A stretch of DNA of 40,417 bases from a virus. Each line of letters begins with the position of its first letter. Position 1 is the first letter of the stretch. Position numbers and translations under genes: made by a program. Under the pieces are notes generated by a model. The model did not search any database. It saw only the letters and a program-made list of their open reading frames with translations, and had not been told where the DNA came from. Below are positions 14,741 to 22,112 of the stretch, piece by piece. The stretch is from positions 1-40,417 of the IMG/VR virus record IMGVR_UViG_3300045972_000809, one strand, 5' to 3'.

Positions 14741-16767
14741 TATATTGCGCTTACTTTTCCGTTAACTGAATTGATTGCCATCAGCAATTCTTCTACTATT
14801 TGTTTACCTGCTTCTTTAGCACCCATCTGTAGATTAGTTGTATGTACTACAATCTGATCCTGTAACTTATGAATGGTTAAATGAATTGTAGTAGGCCTGC
14901 TGCCACCACTGCTGATATTGCTTGCCATTGTTTTAGATGAGGCAGTGTGTTTATCAGCCTTTGCACCATGGCTGCTGATGTTGGCACCACTGGTATCAAC
15001 AATGGCCTTAACTTCTACCGGTTTGGCTACTGCATCATTTACAGCAGCCTCCATAGCAAGTGCCTGCTCTTTGGTAGCGTTGGTGCCATCATCACCAAAA
15101 CCAAAAAAACCTTTAATACTTTTCCATGCATTTTTAAACCAATCCAGCAGGGCTGTAAATTTTGCTTTTACCCAATCCCATAATTGTGTCATAGCATTTT
15201 TAAACCCAGGGAAAATATTATCTACCACATCAATCAAAAATTTAAAAGGGCTGTGCTCCCACACCCAGGCTGTAAACTTTTTTATTGCGCTCCATATCTC
15301 ATCCCAATAATAAATAAGCACGCCAATGGCTGCAACGGCAGCAACAATACCCAGCACCACAATGCCTATAGGGTTGGCATACATGGCGGCATTTAAACCC
15401 AGCTGTGCAGCTGTAGCAACTATTAAGCTACCAACATAACTGCCAACGCTTACAACAGCCTGCACGCCCATTGCTACACCTTGCCTGGCTACATTAAAAA
15501 TGGAAAGTGCTATGTTTTTTATAAAGCCACCAACAGCTACAGCAGCCTTACCAATTGCAGCACCAAATTTGGTTTCAGCAATGATGGCAACACCCTGCGC
15601 AGCCATTCCAAAATCTCCCAATATTTTAAGGCCACCACCTGCAATACTTAAGAATGGTAAAACACTTTGTGTAGCATTAAAAATGCTGATACCTACATCT
15701 TTTATTTGTGCATTCACACGGCTCATTACCTCTTTAAATGAGGTCATTTTAACAGCAGCCATATCTGTGGCAGATGTGGTGCCTGCTGTCTTTTGCGTAA
15801 ACCGGTCCAACTCTGATGTGCCTTGTACCAGGGCAATGGCAGCGGCTGCATTTTCTTTACCAAAAACCGCTATCATTTTTGAATTATCATTAACAATAGG
15901 CTTAAGCATGGCAAGCCTTTCACTGAATGTTTTATTTTTATCAGCCAGTGCAGCCACTGAAATACCGGCATCCTCTAAAACCATTTTACTGCGCTTATGC
16001 ATCAAATCACCACTGCTGATATCAGCCAATACATTTCTTATACCTACGCCACCCTCTGCACCTTTTTTACCTGCTTTATCCAGCACTTGTATAGCGCTGT
16101 TTAATTCACCAAAACTTACACCGGCACTTTTAGCCATCATACCACTTTCAGCCAGGGCATTTTTTATTTGTGGCATTTCTGCACTGCCCTCTTGTGCTGC
16201 TGCGCTCATCACATTCATCATATCAGCCATGGCCTTACTTGCTTTCATCGGATCACTAAGGCTTACACCATACTGATTCATCGCCGTTGTTAAAACCTCT
16301 GTAGCAGCACCCACATCACCACGCATCTGCTTGCTTAAGGTAACTGCACTTACACCCATTGCAGATAGCGCTTTATCATTGTTGGCAATCTCTGGCCCTA
16401 ATTGAGATAAGATAAATTTGTAACTCTCTACAGCACTGCTGGCATCAACACCAAAGGCTTTGGCATTATCCCTGGCAGCTGCACTTATTTTCTGTAGTTG
16501 CATATCGCTTACACCGGTAATGGCCTGCAAGTCTTTAAGGTTATCGTTTAAATCAATGCCAGGCTGTACAGCTGCTTTAAAATCATCAGCTATGCCACTT
16601 ACTGCACTTTTAATATTGTTGAAAGCAAAGGCAGCTGTACCAATTTTACTGATGGCAGCAGTGAGGTTATTGGTATGCTGGGCTGCACTGGTTAAACCAC
16701 GATCCAGCGCATCCAGGTTACTGGTGCTGCTGCCGGTTACTACCCTTATATCAAATTCTACTGCCAT
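14740..16767 (-). CDS. Tail tape measure protein
   Basis: This is the 675-residue tape measure that sets tail length and passes through the tube. Residues about 70-370 match the phage tail tape-measure core (TIGR01760-like): 'DLQAITGVSD', repeated AxxAKxxG motifs, 'MAKSAGVSFGELNSAIQVLDKAGKKG' and 'GTTSATDMAAVKMTSF'. Several hydrophobic stretches lie between 365 and 490, including a run of three probable membrane helices. A Trp-rich part follows (WDWVKAKFTALLDWFKNAW, about 540-558). At one residue per about 1.5 angstrom the length predicts a tail of roughly 100 nm. A terminator-like hairpin precedes its start and may lower its expression relative to tube and sheath. Confidence 0.9.
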   Translation of the reverse strand: MAVEFDIRVVTGSSTSNLDALDRGLTSAAQHTNNLTAAISKIGTAAFAFNNIKSAVSGIADDFKAAVQPGIDLNDNLKDLQAITGVSDMQLQKISAAARDNAKAFGVDASSAVESYKFILSQLGPEIANNDKALSAMGVSAVTLSKQMRGDVGAATEVLTTAMNQYGVSLSDPMKASKAMADMMNVMSAAAQEGSAEMPQIKNALAESGMMAKSAGVSFGELNSAIQVLDKAGKKGAEGGVGIRNVLADISSGDLMHKRSKMVLEDAGISVAALADKNKTFSERLAMLKPIVNDNSKMIAVFGKENAAAAIALVQGTSELDRFTQKTAGTTSATDMAAVKMTSFKEVMSRVNAQIKDVGISIFNATQSVLPFLSIAGGGLKILGDFGMAAQGVAIIAETKFGAAIGKAAVAVGGFIKNIALSIFNVARQGVAMGVQAVVSVGSYVGSLIVATAAQLGLNAAMYANPIGIVVLGIVAAVAAIGVLIYYWDEIWSAIKKFTAWVWEHSPFKFLIDVVDNIFPGFKNAMTQLWDWVKAKFTALLDWFKNAWKSIKGFFGFGDDGTNATKEQALAMEAAVNDAVAKPVEVKAIVDTSGANISSHGAKADKHTASSKTMASNISSGGSRPTTIHLTIHKLQDQIVVHTTNLQMGAKEAGKQIVEELLMAINSVNGKVSAI

Positions 16768-16781
16768 TGTTTTTTAATGAA

Positions 16782-16816
16782 AAAAGCAGCCAGTTTTTTT
16801 AAAAAAGGCTGCTTTT
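16782..16816 (-). terminator. Attenuator-like hairpin between tail chaperone and tape measure
   Basis: AAAAGCAGCC (16782-16791) pairs with GGCTGCTTTT (16807-16816); the loop itself can fold further (T-run against A-run). On the minus-strand transcript the stem is followed by TTTTTT, as in an intrinsic terminator. It lies 15 bp before the tape-measure start. A partial terminator here would make less tape measure than chaperone, tube and sheath, which fits stoichiometry. Confidence 0.6.
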
Positions 16817-16820
16817 GTTT

Positions 16821-17305
16821 TTACATTTTGTTTTGTATTTCGTCGTTACGTATGGTTTGTAAATATGCGATAGCTAAAGCCCACTCTTTTGTCGATAGCG
16901 TATCAGGATCAAGCCCAGGGTAATAGTAACGCAGCATATAATTCCAGTACTTTATGCTGCCTGGTTTAACCTCCGCAGCTGCTGCATCTAAAGTACTTCC
17001 AATTCCCCCTCTACTTTTACAATAATCTTAGATAGCTGTTCACTTAATCCGATAAAGTATTTCTGCACTTTATATACCTCTTCATCACCAGCCAAAAAAC
17101 AGGCCTTTGCTAAAATTAAATTACTATCTAAAGGCTTATTACCTACTGCTTGTGCAGCTTCTATTTGCTTTCTATCAGGGCTGCAAAAGAAAGCCTTAAA
17201 GCCGCTATCATCTTTTGCAGTAAAGGAAAAAACACCCTCATACTTTTCTTTCCACCCATCAATGATGGCCTTTGTAACCTCTTCTTTTTTTAGTTTGCTG
17301 TCCAT
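16821..17305 (-). CDS. Tail assembly chaperone, -1 frameshifted long form (GT-like)
   Basis: The short chaperone frame (16988-17305) stops at TAG, but its -1 frame is open from just after a TAA around 17024 to a TAA at 16821-16823. It adds about 58-62 residues, including KPGSIKYWNYMLRYYYPGLD and STKEWALAIAYLQTIR. This is a typical C-terminal extension for lambda G/GT- or Mu gp41/42-type tail chaperones. It has no start codon of its own that would give the full frame. Position immediately before the tape measure is the classic site for this programmed frameshift. The slip site is most likely the run of five G at 17005-17009. The exact slip point is inferred. Confidence 0.7.
16988..17305 (-). 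CDS. Tail assembly chaperone, short form (G-like, Mu gp41 position)
   Basis: This 105-residue acidic, soluble protein has an N-terminal helix (KKEEVTKAIIDGWKEKYEG), a small central domain (FKAFFCSPDRKQIEAAQAV) and a charged C-terminus (KIIVKVEGELEVL). Size, location between tube and tape measure, and the open -1 frame at its 3' end identify it as the short form of a tail assembly chaperone pair. Such proteins hold the tape measure during tube growth and are absent from the finished virion. Confidence 0.75.
   Translation of the reverse strand: MDSKLKKEEVTKAIIDGWKEKYEGVFSFTAKDDSGFKAFFCSPDRKQIEAAQAVGNKPLDSNLILAKACFLAGDEEVYKVQKYFIGLSEQLSKIIVKVEGELEVL
17000..17024 (-). other. Candidate -1 ribosomal slip region of the tail chaperone
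   Basis: In the 0 frame, read on the minus strand, the codons run GTA AAA GTA GAG GGG GAA. The five-G run (17005-17009) lets a P-site tRNA on GGG re-pair with GGG in the -1 frame. The A run (AAA) just before is a second, weaker option. Neither is a textbook X XXY YYZ heptamer, so the exact site is uncertain. Confidence 0.5.
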
Positions 17306-17346
17306 GTGATTATATTTTAAAGATTGATAAAACGTGGTTTAAAACC

Positions 17347-17769
17347 TTATGCCTGGTTGTACAAAATATCCGTACAAATGAAAGGGCATTTTACAGTCAT
17401 TTCTGCATCACCTTCTTTCATTTCTTTTGGCTGCTTCATTAAGGTTGCCTGGAAAATTTTGTCTTTTACAATATCAGTGCCTACCAGGTAATGCACCTGT
17501 ATATCAAAAACCAGATCAGTTATTTTGCCGGTTTTATTGGTAGCCTGTGCAACCCTTGTCATGGCCTCAATTTCGCTTTGGCCAAGTGTTAAACTGCCAG
17601 ATGGTTTCTCTCTGCCAGGCTGCACGCCTTTAGGTTTGCTGCCACGTCCGTAGATATGTTTTTTATCTACCTCTGTATCATAATCAATAGCAGTAATACG
17701 TTCAAAGGTTCTACCCATTGCAGTTACTGTGATATTTTCCCAGGCATATTCAATTTGATTAACCGGCAT
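17347..17769 (-). CDS. Tail tube-like protein
   Basis: This 140-residue beta-rich protein directly follows the sheath gene and precedes the chaperone. That is the tube position in contractile-tail phages (Mu gp40/M region). It has alternating strands (NITVTAMGRTFERITAIDYDT), a 'GRGSKPKGVQPGREKPSGSLTL' loop region (about 40-62) and FDIQVHYLVGTDIVKDKIFQATL near the end. The stack 'YGRGS.P.G...G......GSLTL' is seen in phage tube proteins of this group. The tube channels DNA and holds the tape measure. Confidence 0.75.
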   Translation of the reverse strand: MPVNQIEYAWENITVTAMGRTFERITAIDYDTEVDKKHIYGRGSKPKGVQPGREKPSGSLTLGQSEIEAMTRVAQATNKTGKITDLVFDIQVHYLVGTDIVKDKIFQATLMKQPKEMKEGDAEMTVKCPFICTDILYNQA

Positions 17770-17812
17770 ATTTGTAAATTTTAAAAGCTGTTGTAAAAAA
17801 GAAAAATGTTTA

Positions 17813-18991
17813 TTATGCTGTTACCCCGTAACCTATTTTAACATTGATGGTTTTGGCCTGTGCCTGCCGCACGATGGTTAGCGTTGCATCTAACTTATCA
17901 TTTACCACATCGCTGTTAGGATCAATCTGGCATTTTACGGCACTTATTTCAAGCGATTTATTTACCGTGGCTTTCATCATCTGCGCAATGATTGCCTGCT
18001 CTACATCGCCCTCCCAATCACTTGCGAGGCTGGTCTCCATCAGGCCTGTACCAGGATTGATATCTATATTTTCATTTACCTTTTCAAGTAAAATGTTATA
18101 AGCAATTCTTTTGGCTTTATTCATAGTACGATTCCAGCTGATGCTGCTATAGTCGCTGCTGATGGCAGTTAAAGTAGGATCATCTTTAAAGAAGTAGCCA
18201 CTCTTTGCACCACGTTTAACCGGCAGCAGCAAACCACATGCAGCCAGGGCATCCCAATTGTATTTATAATCTGTAGCAGGTGTGCTATCAGGCATAAAGG
18301 CTGTATTACTTACAGCACCACTTTTAACCCTGCCAATGTTCTGGTGCACCTGGTGCTTTACAATCCAGCCAGCAAGCTGGCCCTGGCTTACAATACCATC
18401 AGCAGCATTACACCAGGTATTTAGTGCTACATAATCATTGGTTAGCGTGCTACGCAAAACAATATTTGCCATGGTAGCCTTTGTAAATCCCAGCGCAGGC
18501 AGTATGCCTACAAATGGCGTATTCATATCATCATACGCTTTGGCCATCACATTAAGGTTGGCATAAGCATCGCTTACATCCTTATCTAAACCGGCAACAA
18601 TTACCGGCACATAAGCCACATCCCTTTTTACATTGGCTAAAAATATTACTGCCCTGCCATCTATAGCGTCCAATAATTTTTTACCTATGTTTTGCGTATT
18701 GTCGCAAATATTTTTTAATGTGGTAGTATTTACCACCAGCATAAAATTTAACTCTGCGCCCTGCCCTGCAACCCTGTAAAAATCCTGTATATCCTGGTAT
18801 GCCACAGGGTTATTGGCTAAAGTCAAACCCAGGGCTACTAAATCATCAGTACTAAAAATCTGGTACCTGGTTAACAGTGCCAGCGTGCCACCAACAGCAG
18901 CACCACTAAAAACCATTACTACTACTGCATCATCAGTAGGCTCTGTGCGTTTCAATTGGCCAATGGCCCTGGTTATATTTACATCTTGCAT
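17813..18991 (-). CDS. Tail sheath protein (DUF2586-like)
   Basis: This 392-residue protein looks like the DUF2586 form of the contractile sheath found in Bacteroidota Mu-like phages. Its N-terminus is short (MQDVNITRAIGQLKRTEPTDDAVVVMVFSG). The central part includes YVPVIVAGLDKDVSDAYANLN (about 127-147). The C-terminal third carries KAKRIAYNILLEKVNENIDINPGTG (about 290-314), TSLASDWEGDVEQAI and INVKIGYGVTA at the end. The C-terminal handshake strand of sheath proteins typically ends like this. It contracts to drive the tube through the envelope. Confidence 0.8.
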   Translation of the reverse strand: MQDVNITRAIGQLKRTEPTDDAVVVMVFSGAAVGGTLALLTRYQIFSTDDLVALGLTLANNPVAYQDIQDFYRVAGQGAELNFMLVVNTTTLKNICDNTQNIGKKLLDAIDGRAVIFLANVKRDVAYVPVIVAGLDKDVSDAYANLNVMAKAYDDMNTPFVGILPALGFTKATMANIVLRSTLTNDYVALNTWCNAADGIVSQGQLAGWIVKHQVHQNIGRVKSGAVSNTAFMPDSTPATDYKYNWDALAACGLLLPVKRGAKSGYFFKDDPTLTAISSDYSSISWNRTMNKAKRIAYNILLEKVNENIDINPGTGLMETSLASDWEGDVEQAIIAQMMKATVNKSLEISAVKCQIDPNSDVVNDKLDATLTIVRQAQAKTINVKIGYGVTA

Positions 18992-19032
18992 TTATAAAAA
19001 TTTAACTGTAGTAAAAAATAGTTGCTGCCGGT

Positions 19033-19488
19033 TTATACTTCAAAAACTACTACCTCAAAATCAGGGTTAAGTTGTTTTTGGTGCGCATGTGCATCAGCTT
19101 TATTGGCATCCAGAAAAACACTGTAATCACTGGTAACATGGAATTTTTTTTCTCCAGGGTATGCCTCCATGTAAGGCTGCATAAAGTCCAATGCTGATTT
19201 AAATTCAGCATCTGTCATATCAGTATCATTGGCATTATTTACCACGCCTGGTGCCTCTTCTTTTTTAGCTTCCAATTTGGCTATATCATTCAAATCAGGA
19301 AACCTTTCTAAACCTTCCTCTGTTGGTGGTATATATGATGCTGCTACTTCATTTGCTTTTTCAACCGTTTCTACAATGGCATCCTTTGTAGTTCCTGCCG
19401 GTAATGTTTCAGCCAGTTTTGTTACGGCAGCTTTTACAGCAGGTTTAGCTTTTGCAGCAACAATTTTTTTAACAGTGTTCTTTTTCAT
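19033..19488 (-). CDS. Hypothetical phage protein with Lys/Ala-rich N-terminus
   Basis: This 151-residue protein starts with a Lys/Ala/Val-rich 30-residue helix (MKKNTVKKIVAAKAKPAVKA) that resembles a DNA- or nucleoid-binding tail. An acidic linker follows (LEAKKEEAPGVVNNANDTD), then a compact C-terminal part with 'HVTSDYSVFLDANKADAHAHQKQLN' (about 117-141). I do not recognise a family. It sits between the spanin-like gene (2 bp away) and the sheath, where some phages have tail-completion genes. No signal peptide or membrane segment is seen. Confidence 0.6.
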   Translation of the reverse strand: MKKNTVKKIVAAKAKPAVKAAVTKLAETLPAGTTKDAIVETVEKANEVAASYIPPTEEGLERFPDLNDIAKLEAKKEEAPGVVNNANDTDMTDAEFKSALDFMQPYMEAYPGEKKFHVTSDYSVFLDANKADAHAHQKQLNPDFEVVVFEV

Positions 19489-19490
19489 AT

Positions 19491-20054
19491 TTAGAAAGGT
19501 TTGTATTTTTTGTATAGATACCTGGCTACTACCACAAGCAGTAACAGCAAGGCAATTGTATAGATGATGCCTACCGGAAAACTTTTGGTATGCAGGTCTT
19601 TGGTTTGTACTTCGCTTTTTTTTTCAGCAGTTGTATTGGATGTAACAGCTACCGCTTTTTGCTCTGTCTTTTTTTCAGTGCTGTGCTGCTCAATATTTTT
19701 AGGCTTAGCAATGGCCTTAATTTTAACCTTATAACCGCTGGCAGTTTTCTGCAATTCGCCGGTAACCTTTATACCGCTGCTTTCTAAGCTATCAGTATAA
19801 ATAGTGCCGTTTGCATAACTGCTGTCAGTAGTTATAGAAGATGGAAAGTATAAGCCGCCATTTAATGTATCACCATAACTGGTAGTGGTGGTGGTGGTGG
19901 TAACCGTTTCAATTTTGCTGTTATCAATACTATCTTTACTGGCAACCGTTTTAAGCGATTCTTTAGCGCTAAACTTGTGCAGGTCTTTACTGGTTTGGCA
20001 GCTGGCAAAAGGTAGCACCATGGCAAAGAGTAATATTTTAGATAGTGGTTTCAT
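19491..20054 (-). CDS. Putative unimolecular spanin (lipoprotein with C-terminal membrane anchor)
   Basis: This 187-residue protein has a type II signal peptide with lipobox PFASC, so Cys19 should be lipidated. The long Ser/Thr/Lys-rich periplasmic part (about 20-157) contains a run of seven Thr (52-58). There is one C-terminal membrane helix, VGIIYTIALLLLLVVVARYLY (161-181), and then a basic tail. An outer-membrane lipid plus an inner-membrane helix on one chain is the diagnostic topology of u-spanins, which fuse the two membranes as the last step of lysis. It directly follows the holin-like genes (1-bp overlap). The Thr run is encoded by a (GGT/GTG)-type trinucleotide tract at 19881-19901. 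It could instead be an unrelated lipoprotein, but context favours a spanin. Confidence 0.75.
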   Translation of the reverse strand: MKPLSKILLFAMVLPFASCQTSKDLHKFSAKESLKTVASKDSIDNSKIETVTTTTTTTSYGDTLNGGLYFPSSITTDSSYANGTIYTDSLESSGIKVTGELQKTASGYKVKIKAIAKPKNIEQHSTEKKTEQKAVAVTSNTTAEKKSEVQTKDLHTKSFPVGIIYTIALLLLLVVVARYLYKKYKPF

Positions 20055-20320
20055 TAAACGTTGCTGGTTTTGGTTTCAATATTGGTAACATCATTTTTAT
20101 TGGCATCAGCTTCATTTTTGCTGCTGCCGAAATAATAACTGATGATGGTGCCCGATCCGGTAAGCATTGCACCGCCAAAGATGTTTAGCAGGCTGTTATT
20201 TTCCATAGGCACCACATGAAATACCAGGACAAAAACAAAAATTAAGGTTGCTAAAATCCAGATAATAGCCAACGCGTTTCTTATTTCTGCCTTACCTATT
20301 TTCAAAAAAAATCTTTTCAT
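20054..20320 (-). CDS. Holin-like protein, two membrane helices
   Basis: The 88-residue protein has a basic N-terminus (KRFFLKIGKAE), two hydrophobic helices (about 16-37, ALAIIWILATLIFVFVLVF, and about 44-66, LLNIFGGAMLTGSGTIISYYFG) and a polar acidic C-terminal tail. This fits a class II holin or a phage membrane lysis protein. It begins within the ATGA overlap of the 56-residue small membrane protein and is followed directly by the spanin. Together these three genes form the lysis cassette. The lysozyme itself is elsewhere (24.8 kb, plus strand). Confidence 0.65.
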   Translation of the reverse strand: MKRFFLKIGKAEIRNALAIIWILATLIFVFVLVFHVVPMENNSLLNIFGGAMLTGSGTIISYYFGSSKNEADANKNDVTNIETKTSNV

Positions 20321-20487
20321 TTGTTGAGTTCTTTAAATTCTCTGTAAATTTTGATGCAGTAATAAATGATCAGTAAACATGATCCCGTTGCACCCAGGTA
20401 GAAAGTAACATCTACTTTATTGATCAATCCCAGGATAGTTAAAAACTGCGTAAAAACAAAACTCGAAATCAGTTTTACATCTTGCAT
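20317..20487 (-). CDS. Small two-helix membrane protein (holin or antiholin candidate)
   Basis: This 56-residue ORF is easily missed because of its size. It starts at ATG 20487 with MQDVKLISSFVFTQFLTILG and ends by ATGA overlap with the holin-like gene. Two hydrophobic helices are predicted (about 7-22 and 28-47), followed by a charged tail (KIYREFKELNK). The tight overlap, the composition and the neighbours support translation. Paired small membrane proteins at the head of a lysis cassette often act as holin and antiholin. Which one plays which part cannot be told from sequence. Confidence 0.65.
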   Translation of the reverse strand: MQDVKLISSFVFTQFLTILGLINKVDVTFYLGATGSCLLIIYYCIKIYREFKELNK

Positions 20488-20509
20488 TTTCAAAAAGGTT
20501 TTGTGCTAT

Positions 20510-20534
20510 GGCAGCGGCTTACAAAGCCACTGCC
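20510..20534 (-). terminator. Hairpin between capsid and lysis cassette
   Basis: GGCAGCGGCTT (20510-20520) and AAGCCACTGCC (20524-20534) form an 11-bp stem with a 3-nt loop. On the minus-strand RNA the only mismatch becomes a G-U pair. A T-run is offset by about 10 nt, so it is at most a leaky terminator or an RNA-stability element that tunes lysis genes relative to capsid. Confidence 0.5.
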
Positions 20535-20563
20535 TTTTGCACTATAATCACCAGCCAATTAAA

Positions 20564-21571
20564 TTATTTTACGATAGCACCCATGTACTTACTACGAATG
20601 CTTTTGGCAAGGCCACGCATCTGGAAGTTAAACACATCACCTTTACGGGATGGATCATTTAACACACTGAACAATTTAAATGTGCCCTGTGCTTTCATCA
20701 CTTCACTGTTAAGGAAAGCCACTGAACTTCTGCCATGTGTAGCACCTACATAAGCAGTACCCAGCGCAGCCTTTGTAAGGCCACTTTTTACATAAATAGG
20801 GTTCTTGCTAAACATGTAAATTTTAAACCCAAACAGCATAGCACCTGGTGTGCTTTCAAAACTTTTATACAGCAGCTTATCTTCTTTTGCGATGATAGCG
20901 GCATGGTTTGGATCAAGTATCAATGTACGGCCATCTACAGGCGCATCCATTGTATTAAACTGTGTTTGCAGGTCGATAATCCTATCCAGGATAACACCGG
21001 CAGCATCAGCTGTACCATCTACAATAGGATTTACAGCACTGGCAGCAGCAGGCGCATAAGCATAAGCTGCATCAACACCAAACTTTTGTAGTAATGCCTT
21101 TTTATGTTTGTTGGTGTAAAGCTGCCTTTGATCGTATGCGAGTTCCAACGCTACTGCATTGCGTACCACACTACTGGTAGTATCATAAGTTTTAAGGGTA
21201 AGCGCTAAAGCATTATCACCGGCATCAGCTTCTGCAATTGGATAAACAGTATTATCTACCAATACAGTAGGATCAGCACCGGCATCAGCCATATTGATTA
21301 CATCCATATTTACCAGGCTGCTCAAATCTGTTGGCTGGCTTAAAAAACTACTATCAGGATAAAATAAATCCATTACATCCGGCAACCAAATTTCCTGTGC
21401 CAGGCCTACAAATAAAGCAATACCAGTTTGCCGGTTTACTTTGTATTGTATGGCACCAATGGCAAGCACTACGCCTGCGCAGGTAACAGGGTTAAACCCA
21501 AAAATAAAAGCCAGCACAAAGGCGATGGTAAGGTTTACCAAAAGAGCAGATAAAAACTGTTTAAGTTTCAT
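20564..21571 (-). CDS. Major capsid protein
   Basis: The 335-residue protein starts at ATG 21571; a longer frame runs upstream into the protease gene but adds an unconvincing N-terminus. It follows the protease/scaffold gene, as capsid does in Mu. Supporting signs: LPDVMDLFYPDSSFLSQ (about 63-79), YDQRQLYTNKHKKALLQKFGVDAAYAYAP, GRTLILDPNHAAIIAKED, and a C-terminal domain ending in SIRSKYMGAIVK. The first 45 residues (MKLKQFLSALLVNLTIAFVL..., then VVLAIGAIQY) contain two hydrophobic stretches, unusual for a major capsid protein. A processed or membrane-interacting N-terminus is possible. Confidence 0.8.
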   Translation of the reverse strand: MKLKQFLSALLVNLTIAFVLAFIFGFNPVTCAGVVLAIGAIQYKVNRQTGIALFVGLAQEIWLPDVMDLFYPDSSFLSQPTDLSSLVNMDVINMADAGADPTVLVDNTVYPIAEADAGDNALALTLKTYDTTSSVVRNAVALELAYDQRQLYTNKHKKALLQKFGVDAAYAYAPAAASAVNPIVDGTADAAGVILDRIIDLQTQFNTMDAPVDGRTLILDPNHAAIIAKEDKLLYKSFESTPGAMLFGFKIYMFSKNPIYVKSGLTKAALGTAYVGATHGRSSVAFLNSEVMKAQGTFKLFSVLNDPSRKGDVFNFQMRGLAKSIRSKYMGAIVK

Positions 21572-21641
21572 AATTATTAAGTTAAAAACGGTTTGAAAAT
21601 TTAAAAGATCGTGCTGGTGATCATTTAAAATTTCGGTATGC

Positions 21642-22112
21642 TTATGCTTTGGATTTATAGCGCACGCCCTTTGCATAATCTGCCACCAGGGCTGCATAAG
21701 CCTCCGGTTCCTGCTCTTTAATCCGGCTTAATTTAAGCGTATCATGGCGCTGCATATAATCAAAAGTTTCTTTACCATCAGCAGTAGCATCTGTTTTAGT
21801 TTCCTGCTTTTTAATCAGGCTTACTACAGTGGTTTCTTTTTTAATTACGCCTGCTGGTGCAGTAGCATCTGGTGCAATTGTGCCAGGCTTGTTTAAGGCT
21901 AAATACTCAATTGCTGCCGGTAAATTTGTTTTTGAAAGGCTTACAAAAAAGGCCTTTTCCTTTTCCGGTAAATGTGCGCCTGCTGTGTTTTCAAATGCCA
22001 GTTGTATGGCATCATTGTTAGCAGCTTTTAACTGTACTGCTTTTGCAGCTGATACAATTTCATCTTCTGTAGCTGTTTCAGCCAGGCCAAAACAAAGAGC
22101 AATTTTTTTCAT
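21642..22112 (-). CDS. Internal in-frame scaffold protein (Mu gpZ-like)
   Basis: An in-frame ATG (22110-22112, codon 163) starts MKKIALCFGLAETATEDEIV. It is preceded by AACCAAAT, typical of AT-rich Bacteroidota start regions. Translation from here gives about 156 residues of the helical scaffold half. In Mu the scaffold Z is the separately started C-terminal part of the protease gene, which this mirrors. The start is inferred from protein boundary and context, not shown by a ribosome site. Confidence 0.5.
   Translation of the reverse strand: MKKIALCFGLAETATEDEIVSAAKAVQLKAANNDAIQLAFENTAGAHLPEKEKAFFVSLSKTNLPAAIEYLALNKPGTIAPDATAPAGVIKKETTVVSLIKKQETKTDATADGKETFDYMQRHDTLKLSRIKEQEPEAYAALVADYAKGVRYKSKA

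Noticed and set aside
15500-16276. A 258-codon open frame on the plus strand inside the tape measure gene
   Set aside because: It is the mirror of an Ala/Ser-rich gene with biased codons; the protein is low-complexity and Ala/Leu/Pro-rich, and the minus-strand tape measure is well supported.
19881-19901. Trinucleotide tract in the spanin gene as a phase-variation switch
   Set aside because: A length change by 3 keeps the frame and alters only the number of Thr, so on/off switching is not possible.
21572-21697. N-terminal extension of the capsid gene upstream of ATG 21571
   Set aside because: It begins inside the protease gene and reads His/Gln-rich residues with no family resemblance; ATG 21571 follows an AT-rich leader.
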